Part shown: piece by piece, positions 46,319 to 58,869 of the stretch | Position numbering within the stretch: position 1 is the stretch's first letter | Layout: every line of letters starts with the position of its first letter | Origin: Lithospermum erythrorhizon | Lineage: Eukaryota > Streptophyta > Magnoliopsida > Boraginales > Boraginaceae | Direction of reading: 5' to 3' | Length of the DNA: 64,000 bases | Assembly: GCA_019722365.1 (NCBI GenBank) | Contig: JADFUC010001857.1 | Span: 124,001 to 188,000 of the forward strand | Notes under the pieces: generated by a model | Databases searched by the model: none | Seen by the model: the letters and a program-made list of their open reading frames with translations, nothing else | What the model was told of the DNA's origin: nothing | Translations under genes and position numbers: made by a program

Positions 46319-48850
46319 TCATTGATGCGAATTGTTGTTTTGTTGCTTGATATTCTCTGTGGGAACCTGAGAAGCATTTCCAGATAACATCACCATTGGG
46401 CTAGATGTTACAGTTTGATATTGAGCAGTCATTTGCGGAGCCATTGGCCGAGTGTAGTACATTTGTGCTTGTGGTGGCTCAACATATTCATAAGCATAAT
46501 TTGCAGTTGCACCAGAAGATGGTCGAATTGACTGAGATGGATGATGCATCTGATAGCAGACATATTGTGAGTGATGCTGGCTAGGCTGCATCTGTACTAA
46601 TTGTGGAGCTCCAGTAGCTGATGTTCTGTACACTCCGGCAGCCATTTCAGGTTTAGAAGCGGGAACATTCAAGGCATTGTAAGCTGCACCAGGATTTACC
46701 AATGGAGTAGGATGTGGTGGCGTTTGAGATCGACTAGGTTGAGCAGTTGATGGAGACTCACCATAACTCTGCTGCTGAACTTGCATATTATATGCTTGGG
46801 CTGGTCTGGAGGCAGGATTCACATAGTAAACAAATTGTTGCTCGGAACCTTGGTGGTGAGGATGATGTTGCTGTTGAGAATGATACAAGGGGTAATACGA
46901 TGCAATTGGCACTCCCCCACCAGTGTGAGAATGAACATACTGCATACCGGCATGAACAAATTGTTGTTGATGCAACTGAGGATGCTGCTCATACATGCCC
47001 GGCATTACATATTCAGACTCCTGAATCGGCTGCTGCATTTGACCTCTATTGTTTAGATCATTCATCTTCAGATCAACTACTACTACATTAGCCCCACCTC
47101 TATTACCAGATTGCATATGCATTATCTGCTCTTGATAAACCATTTGCCTTTGCCTAGGTAACGGATTGGCTACACTCCCATCACTTGAAACATTAACAAG
47201 AAAGAACCCAAACTCAGATCACTTTCTTCATCAAAATCAAACCTTTATAACATAAGTCCATAATGATCGGCATTGCCAACATGTCCCATTGTGACTTTGA
47301 GAGAGCTCCCCTTCGTGGGGTGGGGGAGGTCGGATAGTATGTATAACTAATTAAGGGTTATTTCGAATTCCATGGAAATGACTTTCTACATACTAGATGA
47401 AAAAGAAAAACCAACTCTATAATCCCTTAACTAATGTATATGTCAATGATCAAGTTACTGCATTGGAATTCTCAAGCATGACCTCCAAGACTTTCTCATA
47501 TGACAAGGAAGTGAAATTGTTTACGTAAGCAAGCACGAGTGAAACGAAAAATAACATAAAAATGCATCAAATTGCAGAACAAGTAATTTAAAACAATAAT
47601 TTTAATCTGGAACGACAACTAATAAAAACCGAAGGTAGTATGCCTGGATCCACTACAATCTATACAGATACTTATATAAACCAATCAAACCACAATTACA
47701 TGAGATCTTAAACCAAAAGAGTTTGAATTTACCTTGCAAAACAAATTTGGTGAGAAGGCAAATCAAAACAACCTTTAACAAACTGAAACTGGTTGTTGGG
47801 GAATGCTACAATAGTTTGCTTTTTGATACTGCTGTCCTGTACCCAACTGGCACACCCTGGTCTGATCTCTCATTATCTGAAACCACCCTATTCACATACT
47901 CCCCACCCCCTCCCTCACCCACCACCGGCCCGATAACCGAAGGAGGAGATGCTCCAACCCGACCTCCCCCTTTCTCCTCCAAATGCACCTTTATTGGAGG
48001 CAAATTCGCCATTGCATTCAAACTCGAACCCGACCCAAACGAATACCCCTTATCAAGAACCAGAGAATCATCAACATCCTGTACATCAGTACCAATATTA
48101 TCAAGATCATCATTCTCCCTATTTTTCATCACCAAACACTCATCAGAACCATCTCTATCCAAACCAACATGTTGATTTTGCTTCTGAACAACCTCATCCA
48201 ATCCAAGAAGACAATTAACCGAAGAATTCGACTCAGAATAAACACTTGCACTATTATTAGAAGCAACATTAACACCACTAATCCCCCCATTAAGTGCTTC
48301 AAGAAACCAGTCCTCAGATTTATTCGACGATTCTAGTAAAGAGTCAATCGAATAAATCGATGACTCGGATCCAAAATGTTGATCATGAAACAAAAACAAC
48401 CTTAAACGACTCGTTTTGAGAGCTTTAGACTTATATGATAATAAATTATTATTCAAACGATCATATTCATCAACCATGTTTTCGAAGTCATCATCGTTTG
48501 ATATAGAGATTAATGAGTCAAGATCCTCATTGGGTAGTTGGTATTTGAGTGTGAATGGTTTGTTCTTGAATATGGTTTTGGACAAGTTTTTCTTGAATTC
48601 TGCAAAAGGGGTGTGGCGTTCGACGACGATTATTCGAGTGTCGCCGCCTATGTAGCACAACGATTTGTCGGTCGGTCGGGGGATGATGCATGGCCGTTAG
48701 CTGCACTGCGGGCTTAAGGCTTGGGAGGTGAAATTAGGTGGGTCGTCTGCGGTGAACAGGAGTAAATTGGTTTCAGTGGGGTACTGGTGGCGCAGCCGTG
48801 GTGGTGGGGAGAGTGCTGGAGGAGTGGGAAGGGGAACAATTTGGGTCCAT
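46319..48850 (-). CDS. PB1-domain protein (At2g01190-like), reading frame interrupted
   Basis: Exon 1 (about 47733-48850) holds a PB1 domain: IIPRPTDKSLCYIGGDTRII, then TLKYQLPNEDLDSLISISND with the acidic OPCA-type cluster (NEDLDSL, NDDDF). PB1 domains mediate protein-protein pairing. Exon 2 (46319-47183, 288 codons) encodes a Gln/Pro/Tyr-rich, prion-like tail ending in NNNSHQ. The intron (47184-47732) has GT-AG ends and joins FDLPSHQICFA to SDGSVANPL in phase. The gene is not open throughout. The ATG at 48850 reaches a TGA at 48773. The conserved frame has TAA at 48697-48699, exactly within the invariant CSYGGH block. Near 47820-47850 the frame shifts between GVPVGYR and GCFDLPS. Either it is a young pseudogene or these are assembly errors; both long blocks are otherwise intact. 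Confidence 0.75.
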
Positions 48851-50779
48851 GTTGAAGGGGGGGGGAGGCAATGTAGATGAAGAGGATGTTTTATTAGAGT
48901 ACTTTTTATAGTTGGAAAGTGGGTTTTGTTGAGATTTTTTTGGTTTTGGTTTTTGGAAATTTCTTCAATTTCCGGACATAGTTGTGCTGCAGTTTTAAAA
49001 CTTTTAATTCGAACATCATATATGAGAATTTTTTGGGTAGTGAAATCATAATATTATTGATAAATGGAGTATCCGGAGTATCTTATATACACTTAAATCA
49101 ATCAAAGAAGTTCTTTGTTTAAGTTGTTATCGAGGTCAATTACTGCATAAATGATATTTTAATAATTAAATAATCACGAAATAGATGTAGGTTTTTAGTT
49201 AAATGATCATTTATATAAATAATATACTCTATCAATACTCAACTTTTTTTATTAAATTACATTTAATTTAAGATTGTAATTGAAAGTTGAAAGTCAGGAG
49301 CAAATCCCGACCTTAGGTGGGGAAGAGAAATTTCATTTTTGTTAAAGTACATTTTGTTGATTCTTTTCCTTTTTGTTTTTATTTTGTATGTATTCGAATT
49401 TAATACTCATTAAATTTGAGTTAATGTTGAGATTTTCTAACCTGTAATGAATTGAGTTGCATAAAGTAGGGGAATTGGTTAGAGTCCTTTACTTTTTTGT
49501 CATTTTTAAAATTATGTGTATATTTTTTTTATAATTAAATTTATTTTATGTGTTTATAAGTACTATTGTAATCATCGGAAGGAATGGATGTTTGATAGTA
49601 GTTAGGCAATTTCGTTTATAAAGATAGAAGTTAAGATTGAACCTTGATCCTTTAGGCTTTTTATTAAAAAATATTATTACAATCATTAAATTGAGTATTG
49701 GCCCAAAGTCACGATTATAGGTAAAATATCTCATTAGTAAGAAGCCCAGGTGTTAAATGGAAAAACCGCGTCTTACGGTATGATGTGGGTTCATTCTGCA
49801 TAGAATCGATCTTGTATTTAAAGTGGTTAAAAGCCGGATTCGCACAATCGGTGAGACCACGTTCCGGCTATTAACTTTTTAAGCAGGTATCCCGAGAATG
49901 ACGGCGGGGCCCAATTGGTGTGACCAGTTTAAATGTCTTTTTTTATCGATAATGAGGAATATTTCATACATCTATCGATATGATATTTAATATGGTAAGT
50001 ACACAAATTAAAATACGTTTAATAGAGTAATAATTTGACTTAATTTTATTTTTTTATTTTTATATAATGAGCTTGATGATTTTATTAATGAAGAAATAGA
50101 AAACATACAAAAATATATAGACACTTAAGCAAATTCCTATCTGTCCAGACAAAATAACTACTAGTCGAACCCCGAATGGACCCTTGATTGTCCAGGCAAT
50201 ATTTGGGTGTGTGTATGCGGTTCTCCCACCCCAATCTTAAGGTTTTCTTTGGTGCCAAAGTCACATACGTGCATCTTTGTCAGACGTCGATTTATACGGG
50301 TTAGACTCTACTTCTCGGAATGCATCTTAGAAGGGAAATTGGAACGGGGATGACTTTTGGCAGTTAGAAGTTCCCTTTGTGCTTTTACCAAATTTCTGAT
50401 CAATTAAAATCACTCATTATGCAGGATTCGCGGGGTAATGAGCTTGTTTTTAAAAGTATGGAACCATTAAAGGTGTTTTGAGACTTGGATAGTTCTCCCG
50501 TTATCTACTCGCTTTGCCCTTTTTTAGCGGTCCACTTGCTGTGTCGGACTTCTCCATTGTAAGGCTAGGAGATGGCTGACTTTGAATTCTAGGGAAATTA
50601 TCATTGGGAAATGCACCTTTGTATGTCAGAGGATGGATTTAGCAACTTTCCAGATGCAATTTTACTAAGAAGGGCAATGTTGAAAGTATGAAATATCTAT
50701 GACCAGTCTCCTTGGAGTTAGTTTTGTTTATGACTACGACCATATTTTCACATTATTTTCGTAGATCCCCACAGTATTA
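48851..50779. other. Gene-free region upstream of the PB1 gene
   Basis: AT-rich to 49700, then more GC-balanced sequence (49740-50700) with the texture of decayed transposable elements, though no diagnostic motif was identified. A G-run (about 48859-48867) lies just before the PB1 start codon. Confidence 0.4.
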
Positions 50780-53500
50780 AACATAGGAATTAATCCTAAA
50801 GTGACAGCATATAGTTAGTGGTAGCTTGAAACACTCCCATTGAAGGTGGGATGGCCCAGAAATAATGAACAACAACACCTGCTTTGAATGAAGCTGAGCT
50901 GATCCTAAATAGGCACCAATTCTTCACAGGGAGGAGAACACACCTCCGCTGCTTGGAATTGCCGATAGTTGATGGAAGGCGTAGGTATACCATAACGACA
51001 GTCCCCGGATAAGCCGCCGAGGTAGAATATAAGTCAAATCACAGACATACAGTGGCGCGTCGATGGATGTATTCGATTTACAAACCCTTTGGTCCTCAAA
51101 TAAACTCATAAAGCTTGATATACAGCGGACAAGCAGGTTCAAGAAAAAAAGAATCCATAAATGGGTATTTCCCTATACAAACTTCCCTGACGTACAACAA
51201 AACGTCATGAACAAAATATCTCTGACAACGGTCACGAAATTCCAAATAAAACAATATAGACAACTGAATACAATCCAAAAACAAACGGGGATCTTACGTC
51301 GGCTCACACAGGCTCTAAGGTAGATCCTTTCGAGATAACGCTCACAGTCACCTGATCAGCACGGCACAAATAAATCATGCATGTGAATAGGGTGTAAGGC
51401 TGAGAGAACTGAGAGTGAATATGTCTCGAGCGAAATTAATTGTCACTCCCTATAAGATTAATTTCGCATAAAATAGATAGATGATGCGGGATCTGATCTT
51501 ATTGAGTATATCATTAGTGAGTTAAGATTTCATGCTTACGGCACAAGATTATATTATTAATCACAGATGCATTCACCCATAGTGCATTTAAGTTCATAGG
51601 TACCGATCTAATTAACATGTAGTTCTATTAAAAAACAACGACAAAGTGTGCTGTAAAATGAAATAAATAGATATACATCAACCAACAATGTAAAACCTCG
51701 ACCAACAATTGGGCAAATCCAACTTCTCGGCGCTACACCCATGACGGTGCTTCTTTCAATTCCAGTAAACAACTGTCGACTCAGCTGCCAATCCGGTTCT
51801 ACAACTAATGCATATAATCAACCTCAACTGCGGGGAGAAACTTATGCCGTCGACATAAGCTATACATCACGCTCTACAAATAGCGAGATGCGAGAAAGCA
51901 GCGGCAGCGCTCGTACCTACCGAAGTATAAAGCGATACGGGATACTTATTGGCATCTGCATTAACGAGATCTGAAGTAAAAGCAAAAACTACCAACATGC
52001 AGTAGTCTGAGGCAATCATGTTTCTCAAATGCTTAGTACAAGTAGCCACCACTAAATGCTGTGTCTGGGGCAAGCCCTGACCACTCGTACTGCCGTGGTC
52101 TGAAGTGACAGTCTGAGGCAATACTGTTACCGTGAGTGAAACGACCGCTAACTAATCATACTTACTCGACAATCAACACATTGATACATACCTTAAACAA
52201 ACGTCAACAAATGTAACACATCCACGATGAAGTAAATTAATTTTGAGGGATAAATACTACTTAGCTAGCAAATAATAAAATGACTCGTCTAATTGAAATC
52301 GATTAGATTTTCATGACTCGGCGCTATTGAAACCTGCCAGAAAATACAATTACTACTTGTACAATCATAACCCCATTTTTTTTTTAACTATCCAACTTGC
52401 AACGATTATATTTATCAAACATAGCTACAGGTGATAATAATATTACTATAATACGTAGTTTAACGACTAATAAAACAAACGAAACTTCAACCATTCGATT
52501 CTCCATTTTTAACCAACCAGTAGCACTTTCATCAAATTCTAATCAATCCCAACAATCAATTCTGATATAATTAATCCATATAATCAGCGATTCAAATTCA
52601 AAAACTTCGATTACCCACGACCGGCCTGAAACTTCAACTCGTAATATTCTGTTGATGACATCAGCATACTCCAAAAACAACTATATTAAGATCCACCATA
52701 ACATCATAATACAATTTAAGAAGAAATTTGGAAAAAATCAGCTCATGAAATCGTAGCGGCGTTTGACTCCAAGATGGATTATAATCACCTCAAATCCTTG
52801 TCTAGAACTTAGATGAAACACCATACTGTTTAAAGTCCCGAATCTCAAAATCTTAAAAAGTCAGCAAAGTCAAAACTTCCTGACTTATGAAATATCCAAC
52901 AAGATTTAACCTTTCTTACCTTGATGTGTAGGGAATGTTGAGGGGAAGATGAAAACCAACTTTTTTGTGTCTTGAGCCACAAAGAAATGGAAGAAAATTG
53001 AAGAAAAAATTTAGAGGGGTTTGGCCAACCTGCAAGAGGAAGAAGGGAATTCTTGTTTGGGATAAAGATGAAACATAATGATAAGGATGAGGAGATATTT
53101 AAAGGAACGGCTTAAAAGTCCGTTGGTTTGATTAAATTTCTCCTTTTGTTGCTTAAATCTATTAAAGAAACCCGATTTCAAATAGTATTTATTCCAGGAG
53201 CATATATTCCCCCATCTTGAACTCGTCTAAATATATCGATACTATTAAAAGAAATTATTGATAATAAATACTCGGGTCCCTTTGACAGATAAATATAATT
53301 TAATAAAATGCAAGCGTAGCAGTTATTTAAATTTTCCACTTGAGTAGTAACTCATGCGTTCCTAGAATCAAAGGAAATAACCCATTTGGTACCGTGATTA
53401 CATTTGGACTAATATAGCTATGATTTCTAAGAAAATCTTGACAGATTGTCTAGACAAGCAAATTATTATTGCTATAATATACTCGAGAAGTGAGTTAATA
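50780..53500 (-). mobile_element. Probable gypsy-type retroelement debris
   Basis: Minus-strand fragments such as VVFAFTSDLVNADANKYPVS (within 51867-52121) recall the gag/protease junction of Tekay-type gypsy elements. The A-rich, purine-rich stretch 52920-53040 resembles an LTR leader. Frames are short and broken, and I could not pair LTRs. The boundaries are approximate. Confidence 0.3.
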
Positions 53501-54949
53501 CATAGATCCATGATGATAAGTGATTGGTTCATATTCATTGTCTGACTTGATGCGCTGACGGGCCCACTAGGAAGTAAGGGAAATATAAGTCATTAAATTT
53601 TTATGCCATTGAAGAGGGGTAGGGGAGACCAGGTCCACAGGTTTGAAATAATCAACTTGTGATAGAACAAGCCGGAGAGAGATATGAACCCGACTCCATT
53701 TCAAAACGTGCAGATCGTCGATCAATTTAATTGGAAAATTGATTAGCCATGCGTTAATCCTGTAAAGGGACCAATTCTTTCGTCATTATGCTTTATAAAT
53801 GTGTCCAACTTATAGACATAGACCACACACACTTGATCTTCATAAATTTAATGAAGTGGAGTGCAACTCGTAAGCCAACGATATATTGTATGTGTGAGTA
53901 GAGGCCTATTTGGAGCAGAGAGGCACTCACAAGACTAGAATACTGTTAGTCCTCTCCTTGACTTTTCTTGATCGTGTTCTTGAGGAGGAAACGGTCAATT
54001 AAAATGTGTAATTAGGTCGGGGTTGAGTCATTCAAGTGACCAAACAGCCAGAGGTCGAATTCTTGGGAATCTCTAGATTCATAGATTTTTGTGCCATTGG
54101 TAAACATGTCTTAGGTAACTCTTATATCGATAGAGATTGTTAAAAAGCGGGCATCCATTTGTAATAGGGCTTTTTTTTGGCGCCCACTCATCCATTAGGT
54201 AAACTCATCAAATGATTAAAAATATTATATTAAGCATTTTAATTAGCGTGATAAAAACGACTTTTTTATAGAAGGCAACCAAATTATGAATGGAGTCTAT
54301 ACTCGAAGTTACTTAAATACCCATTTCATCAGAGACAATAATGAAATTGGCATACATACGAGCTGCAACGTGGAAATACCAAGTATTCATATCCGGCCTT
54401 TGACCACCAATTCGACTCACGAACCGTTGCGATATATGTCATTCGTTTTCTAAGTCCATCATCTCCTTTCTTGGCCATTCTACCATTTCTTGCTATAGTT
54501 TATGATGAGCCACTTGGTGAAACATCCAAGCCAAGATGTTAATAACAGATTTTGCATTCCCAAAATAGTTCCCTCTTCCAGTCAGCCCGGCCCAGTGGCA
54601 CATCTTTAAGAAACACACAGTCCCGTCGGCCCTTGATCGACTTCCCTTATTCTCCACACTTCAGCACTCTCTTTCCATATAAACACCATCATCTGACAGG
54701 CTATGGTTTTGAGCTTTTAGTCCTGCTTGCTACACGCAACCAAGGTGCCAAAAATGGGTGAGTAAGTGCTTACATGATGAGATATGCATTTCTCAGAAAA
54801 TAAGACCTTCAGTTCTTGCTATTAGACATCTGTCGAAGCATTACTCGTTGTGTAAGATGAGAAAAAATGCGCGGAAGTAAAGGGTAACCGAGGAAAACCC
54901 GATACCAATTAACTTCGCGATGTCAGCCCTTCTAGTTTAAGTATTAAAT

Positions 54950-56000
54950 CTGCTTTTTGAGGGCTAACCACTTATAGAACTATATTCCCAACATCCCAGA
55001 ACACCATTCTAGGTACACAAGCGTTAGGTAAATTGGAAATTATTATTAATAAATTTGAAGCGACTCCGAATGACATTCGAAATCTAGCCGTGATGACCGT
55101 AAAATCCCTGAAGATCCTCACATTGGGTTTGATGCATCTTCTATGGCAGTAGGTAAGCAGGAGGAGGTTGGGTCCATGTCTGTGGTCCACGTTTGAACAC
55201 ACGGTCACGGTAGCCTTTCATAGAATCAAATAACTTGGTATTAACCTCACTTATGATTTGGAACCCGGATGTCTCCCTCGGTAAATGCAGTACATTAATA
55301 AAAGCGCTTTTTACTTTCGGAAGAACTTAGCGCCTCCTTTTTCCCGTAAGCTCATCCACTTGCGCGGCAGGAAGGAATTTGCGAAGCTTGCTTGCATGGC
55401 AATCCATGTAAGTATTACGAGGTTTTAACCATGACGTATATCCAAAAGTACTCATGTGCTGACCCTAAAGGGATAACATAGGATCAATCACCCATCGCGA
55501 TAATTGGCCTCATGCGCATGGACCATTGTATTCTCTTAACTTCTCTCTACACAAAGTGGGGAAAGAAAATATGGAAAATGGGCCCATAACTAAACGACCC
55601 GTAATTTCTTGGTTCTATGCCTTGAGAGAGCAAATTTCCAACTTTTCCACGGATGCTGCAAGCCAGTTCTTTTAGGTGAGTATTTTGGCATATACACTAA
55701 GTTCACATTCGGAAGTAATCCTTTTTAGCCAATCCTCCGACTCCAGCGGATGACTTCAGCTTCGTTCGTTCAAATTGCATTGGAGCAGCCTTTTGATAAG
55801 AGTTGTGTCCATGATATCAAAAATCATAGTGCAACAAGCAAAAACCACAAATAATCTAGTAACTTGAGGAATGGTAAAAGAAAGTAAAAGGTGGTGTGAA
55901 TAGCTCTCTAAATCCAACATCTTTTTTATAAGGTTGATATTACGATATATTCCACAATTAGCTGGAGAATCTTCCGCAATCTTTTATAAAAACTCCTTAG
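54950..56000 (-). mobile_element. Probable gypsy gag remnant
   Basis: On the minus strand, a HPLESEDWLKRITSECEL fragment near 55740 resembles the gag motif 'DPL.AE.WL..I'. Further along, TVCSNVDHRHG followed by CHRRCIKPN (54972-55208) resembles a zinc-knuckle region of the type 'C..C...H'. Stops and frameshifts interrupt everything. No polymerase or LTR was identified. Confidence 0.35.
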
Positions 56001-56678
56001 AAAGCATTGCCCCGGGATCTTGAAAGTTTCGAGATCTCAGCGTCCATTCCTTGTCCGTATCTTTTTCATTGTAACCCTTCCAACCACCCAGTGTTAGAAT
56101 CGCCTCGATGAATGATATTAAATAAACATTTAAAGAGGATTTTGCTACAGAGATGATTCTAGAGGATTTTTACTCTTGAGATGATTAGAGAGGATTTAAA
56201 CCAAAAAAACAAACGAGAATTTAAAATCAAAGAAAATAAATTAATGTATCAAACATCATAGAAGTTCATGTAAATCATAATAATTCATGATGTAAATTGT
56301 CAGCGTCCACTACAAAAGAACCAATAATTTTGAATTTTAGTTAATTGAATTTTTAATTTTTTAACTCAAACATCTTTGAATATGTTGTACATATTTTATC
56401 TTAACTCTAATTTACAACATTATAAACCAAAAGTTATTAATACGATTGCCTGGATGGAGAAACAATTATGGAAAGAAAAACATGACACTTTATTGTCATT
56501 GTTTGATTTGGTAATAGGTTCAGCTGACTTTTGAGTCATTAATTTACCGGAGATACCAAGGATGCCTCGGAAAGTTACTAAACTAATTTATACTCAATAA
56601 TTAAAATTAAAAAAAAGTCAAACGGGGACCAAGTCAGACTAAAGACACACTGAAAGTAGGAAACAATGTCAAAAAGCA

Positions 56679-56761
56679 GTAAAATGACTATTTTGCTTCT
56701 AAATAAAATTTCCTTAAATACTACACTTATAAATAGGATGGGGCTAGAATAGTAATTTCAT
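56679..56761. mobile_element. TATA-bearing mini-MITE, copy B
   Basis: The left arm GTAAAATGACTATTTTGC and the reverse complement of the right arm ATGAAATTACTATTCTAGCC are imperfect inverted repeats. The centre holds CTACACTTATAAATAGGATG. It is the same family as 57649-57730, 970 bp away in the same orientation. Confidence 0.75.
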
Positions 56762-57648
56762 AGCTTTTTGTTGTTACTGTTTAGGTGTGAATTTACACCC
56801 ATGGTTTTGTTCCTCAATTAGTGTTGAAGGTTAATTTGGCTAATATGGTTTTAATTTCGGTGAGATTGACCGTTAGCAGTACTATAGTACTTAATATGAT
56901 TGAAATTTATTATAACGGATACGACATAAATTAAGAATGAAGTAAAGTATGAAAATGTAAATAATAAAAGAGAGATATATTTGACATTCGAAGAACATAA
57001 GCCAAACAACATATTTCACTATAACTAGAGATAGACCTATCCTACACTACGAGACCTTAGGAAAAGGTTGAACTTACTACAACCACTCTCTACAATTGAA
57101 TATCATTAGACAATGACTATTCTCTCAAGTTCCAATTGACTAAAATTATTAAGCTAAATTCTATGTTTTTGGATTAGGATTGAAAAGAGATAGAGGAAAT
57201 GATATTTAATTTGCCGAGACTTCTCTTCACAAATATCAGATCTTATATCAAAATTTCATCGCCCGATAAGCCACAGCTTCCAAAACCAGCATCAGGACTT
57301 GCTACTGGGACTTCATCCCCGATCCATGTCCCTATAACATGGTGAAGAATACCATCAAATTTAAGGCATAGTTCCAACAAAATTGACGGTTAGCGTAATA
57401 TCCCGACCCAGAGGGGTCATGTCATAAAATTTGATATGATTTTATTAGTACTATTTATATCATCAAGATGTATCTTTTTTTTCGGAAACTCGTCTCATAA
57501 GAACTTCAGTGTTAAACGTGTTTGACATGGACCATGTGAGCATGTGATTGACGACAAAACCTACTGGAAAATACCCGTATTAATTTGTGAGGTCAGCCCA
57601 TCAAATTTCGGGCAATACTATACACACACCAGAATGGTAACTTTTTCA

Positions 57649-57730
57649 GTGAAATGACAATTTTGCCCTTAATGAAACTTCCTAACTATTACACTTATAA
57701 ATAGGGGAGGGGGCAAAATAGTCATTTCAC
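57649..57730. mobile_element. TATA-bearing mini-MITE, copy C (best preserved)
   Basis: This 82 bp element has 20 bp arms, GTGAAATGACAATTTTGCCC and (reverse complement of the right end) GTGAAATGACTATTTTGCCC, differing at one base. The centre carries TTACACTTATAAATAGGGGA. The TATAAATA at 57696-57703 points toward the lipid phosphate phosphatase gene and could act as a core promoter for it, since transcript-leader-like sequence starts about 150 bp on. That role is inference. Confidence 0.8.
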
Positions 57731-58057
57731 ACCCAAACTCAACACTATTTGGGTGTATGTATAATAGCTGAGCAAATTTCCAATGTTTCAGGGCAGCCGG
57801 GGATTAAATGAATGAAAAATAAAATAAAAAGTAGAAAGCTAACACACATGGACAGTTGAGAGTGATCTGACTATCTGAGGACTCATACAAACTACCCGGC
57901 GCCAATTCAGTTATATTTCAAATTGGTTTCCATGCATTTCAATTCTCTTCTTTATCTTCTTCAACTCTCATTTTTATATGTATCACTTCAATTCAATACA
58001 GTCTTTAGCAAAGGAATTGCTTGGTTTTTATGTTCTTGATATTCTGTTTAATATCGT

Positions 58058-58712
58058 TTTTTTATATCTCATAAGATCATCAAAAGAGGTATATTTTCTT
58101 TATTTGTTTCATAATTGACATCAATATTGACACATTTTCTTCTTTATGGTACATTTCTTTAGAAGAAACTGTATACAGTTGTGATTTTGGCATCATGGCA
58201 ACTCAAGATTTTATATTTTGAATAGGTTTATTTGCAATTGAATTTTTTCGGAAAAGATCGTCTACCTCCTTCTCTTGGTGCCTATTTCCGTGTCTCCTTA
58301 TTGTACCGATGTATTATGAAGATCATGGCTACTTATATTGAACATTCCAATATAAGATGTACAATATTAAAAAACACGAGGCACCAAAGGTCAAAGGAGG
58401 TAGAAGATCTTTGCCGGAATCTTCTTATTATGTTCTTGAATTTCCGTTTTTGCATTATCTTTCACTTCAATGCAAGGAAGTTTTCGACAAAGGACTTGGT
58501 TGGTAGTTCTGTTATTGTTATTCTGTTATCTCTCATAAGATCATCAAAATAAGTACTCCGTACTATCTTTTATTCACTTCTATGTGGTCTGTGGACATCA
58601 ATGTTGATACACTTTCTTGTTATGGTACATTTATTTAGAAGAAAATGTATCATGTTGTGACTTCTAGCATAAAGTAAACTCAAGATTTTATTTTTTAAAA
58701 TGTTGGTTTCTT
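58058..58712. repeat. Duplicated leader segment upstream of the lipid phosphatase
   Basis: Two direct copies, about 58058-58230 and 58525-58712, share CTCATAAGATCATCAAAA, TGGACATCAATGTTGA/TTGACATCAATATTGA, ACA(C/T)TTTCTTNTTATGGTACATT, TTTAGAAGAAA and ACTCAAGATTTTATNTTTT. A hairpin-forming unit separates them. The duplicated region lies in the presumed 5' leader or leader intron of the phosphatase gene, whose start codon is at 58870. Confidence 0.8.
58248..58416. repeat. Imperfect long hairpin (foldback)
   Basis: The left arm AGATCGTCTACCTCCTTCT-CTTGGTGCCT pairs with the right arm AGGCACCAAAGGTCAAAGGA-GGTAGAAGATCT across 58248-58282 and 58379-58416. Weaker pairing continues inward (CGTGTCTCC..ATTGTACCGA against ..ATTGTACATCTT), leaving a small loop near ATTGAACATTCC. 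It could be a foldback element or a transcribed hairpin. I do not recognise a known microRNA in it. Confidence 0.6.
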
Positions 58713-58869
58713 GACTTTCTCCCAACGTGACATTCTTCATTTTGTCGTTTTACTATTTCAGGCTGCTTATGTATTTCCATTCCAATCTTAAGTTAATTGT
58801 TTTTGTTGGTTCATGTGCATGCTCAGAACCTGGAAGAAGTACATTGACTCAGTTTTGGCTTTAAACATC

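Noticed and set aside
47723..48336. Several long plus-strand frames over the PB1 gene
   Set aside because: They are antisense shadows of exon 1, whose minus-strand translation is the recognisable protein.
54048..54075. Short 18S rRNA-like string (GAGGTCGAATTCTTGGGA)
   Set aside because: Fewer than 20 bases of similarity with nothing rRNA-like on either side; coincidence is likelier.
58379..58416. Known microRNA in the hairpin arm
   Set aside because: The arm did not match any microRNA family I recall, and repetitive origin is equally likely without small-RNA data.
58232..58552. 106-codon frame in the phosphatase leader region
   Set aside because: It covers the hairpin and has no family resemblance; the openness is better explained by the foldback structure.
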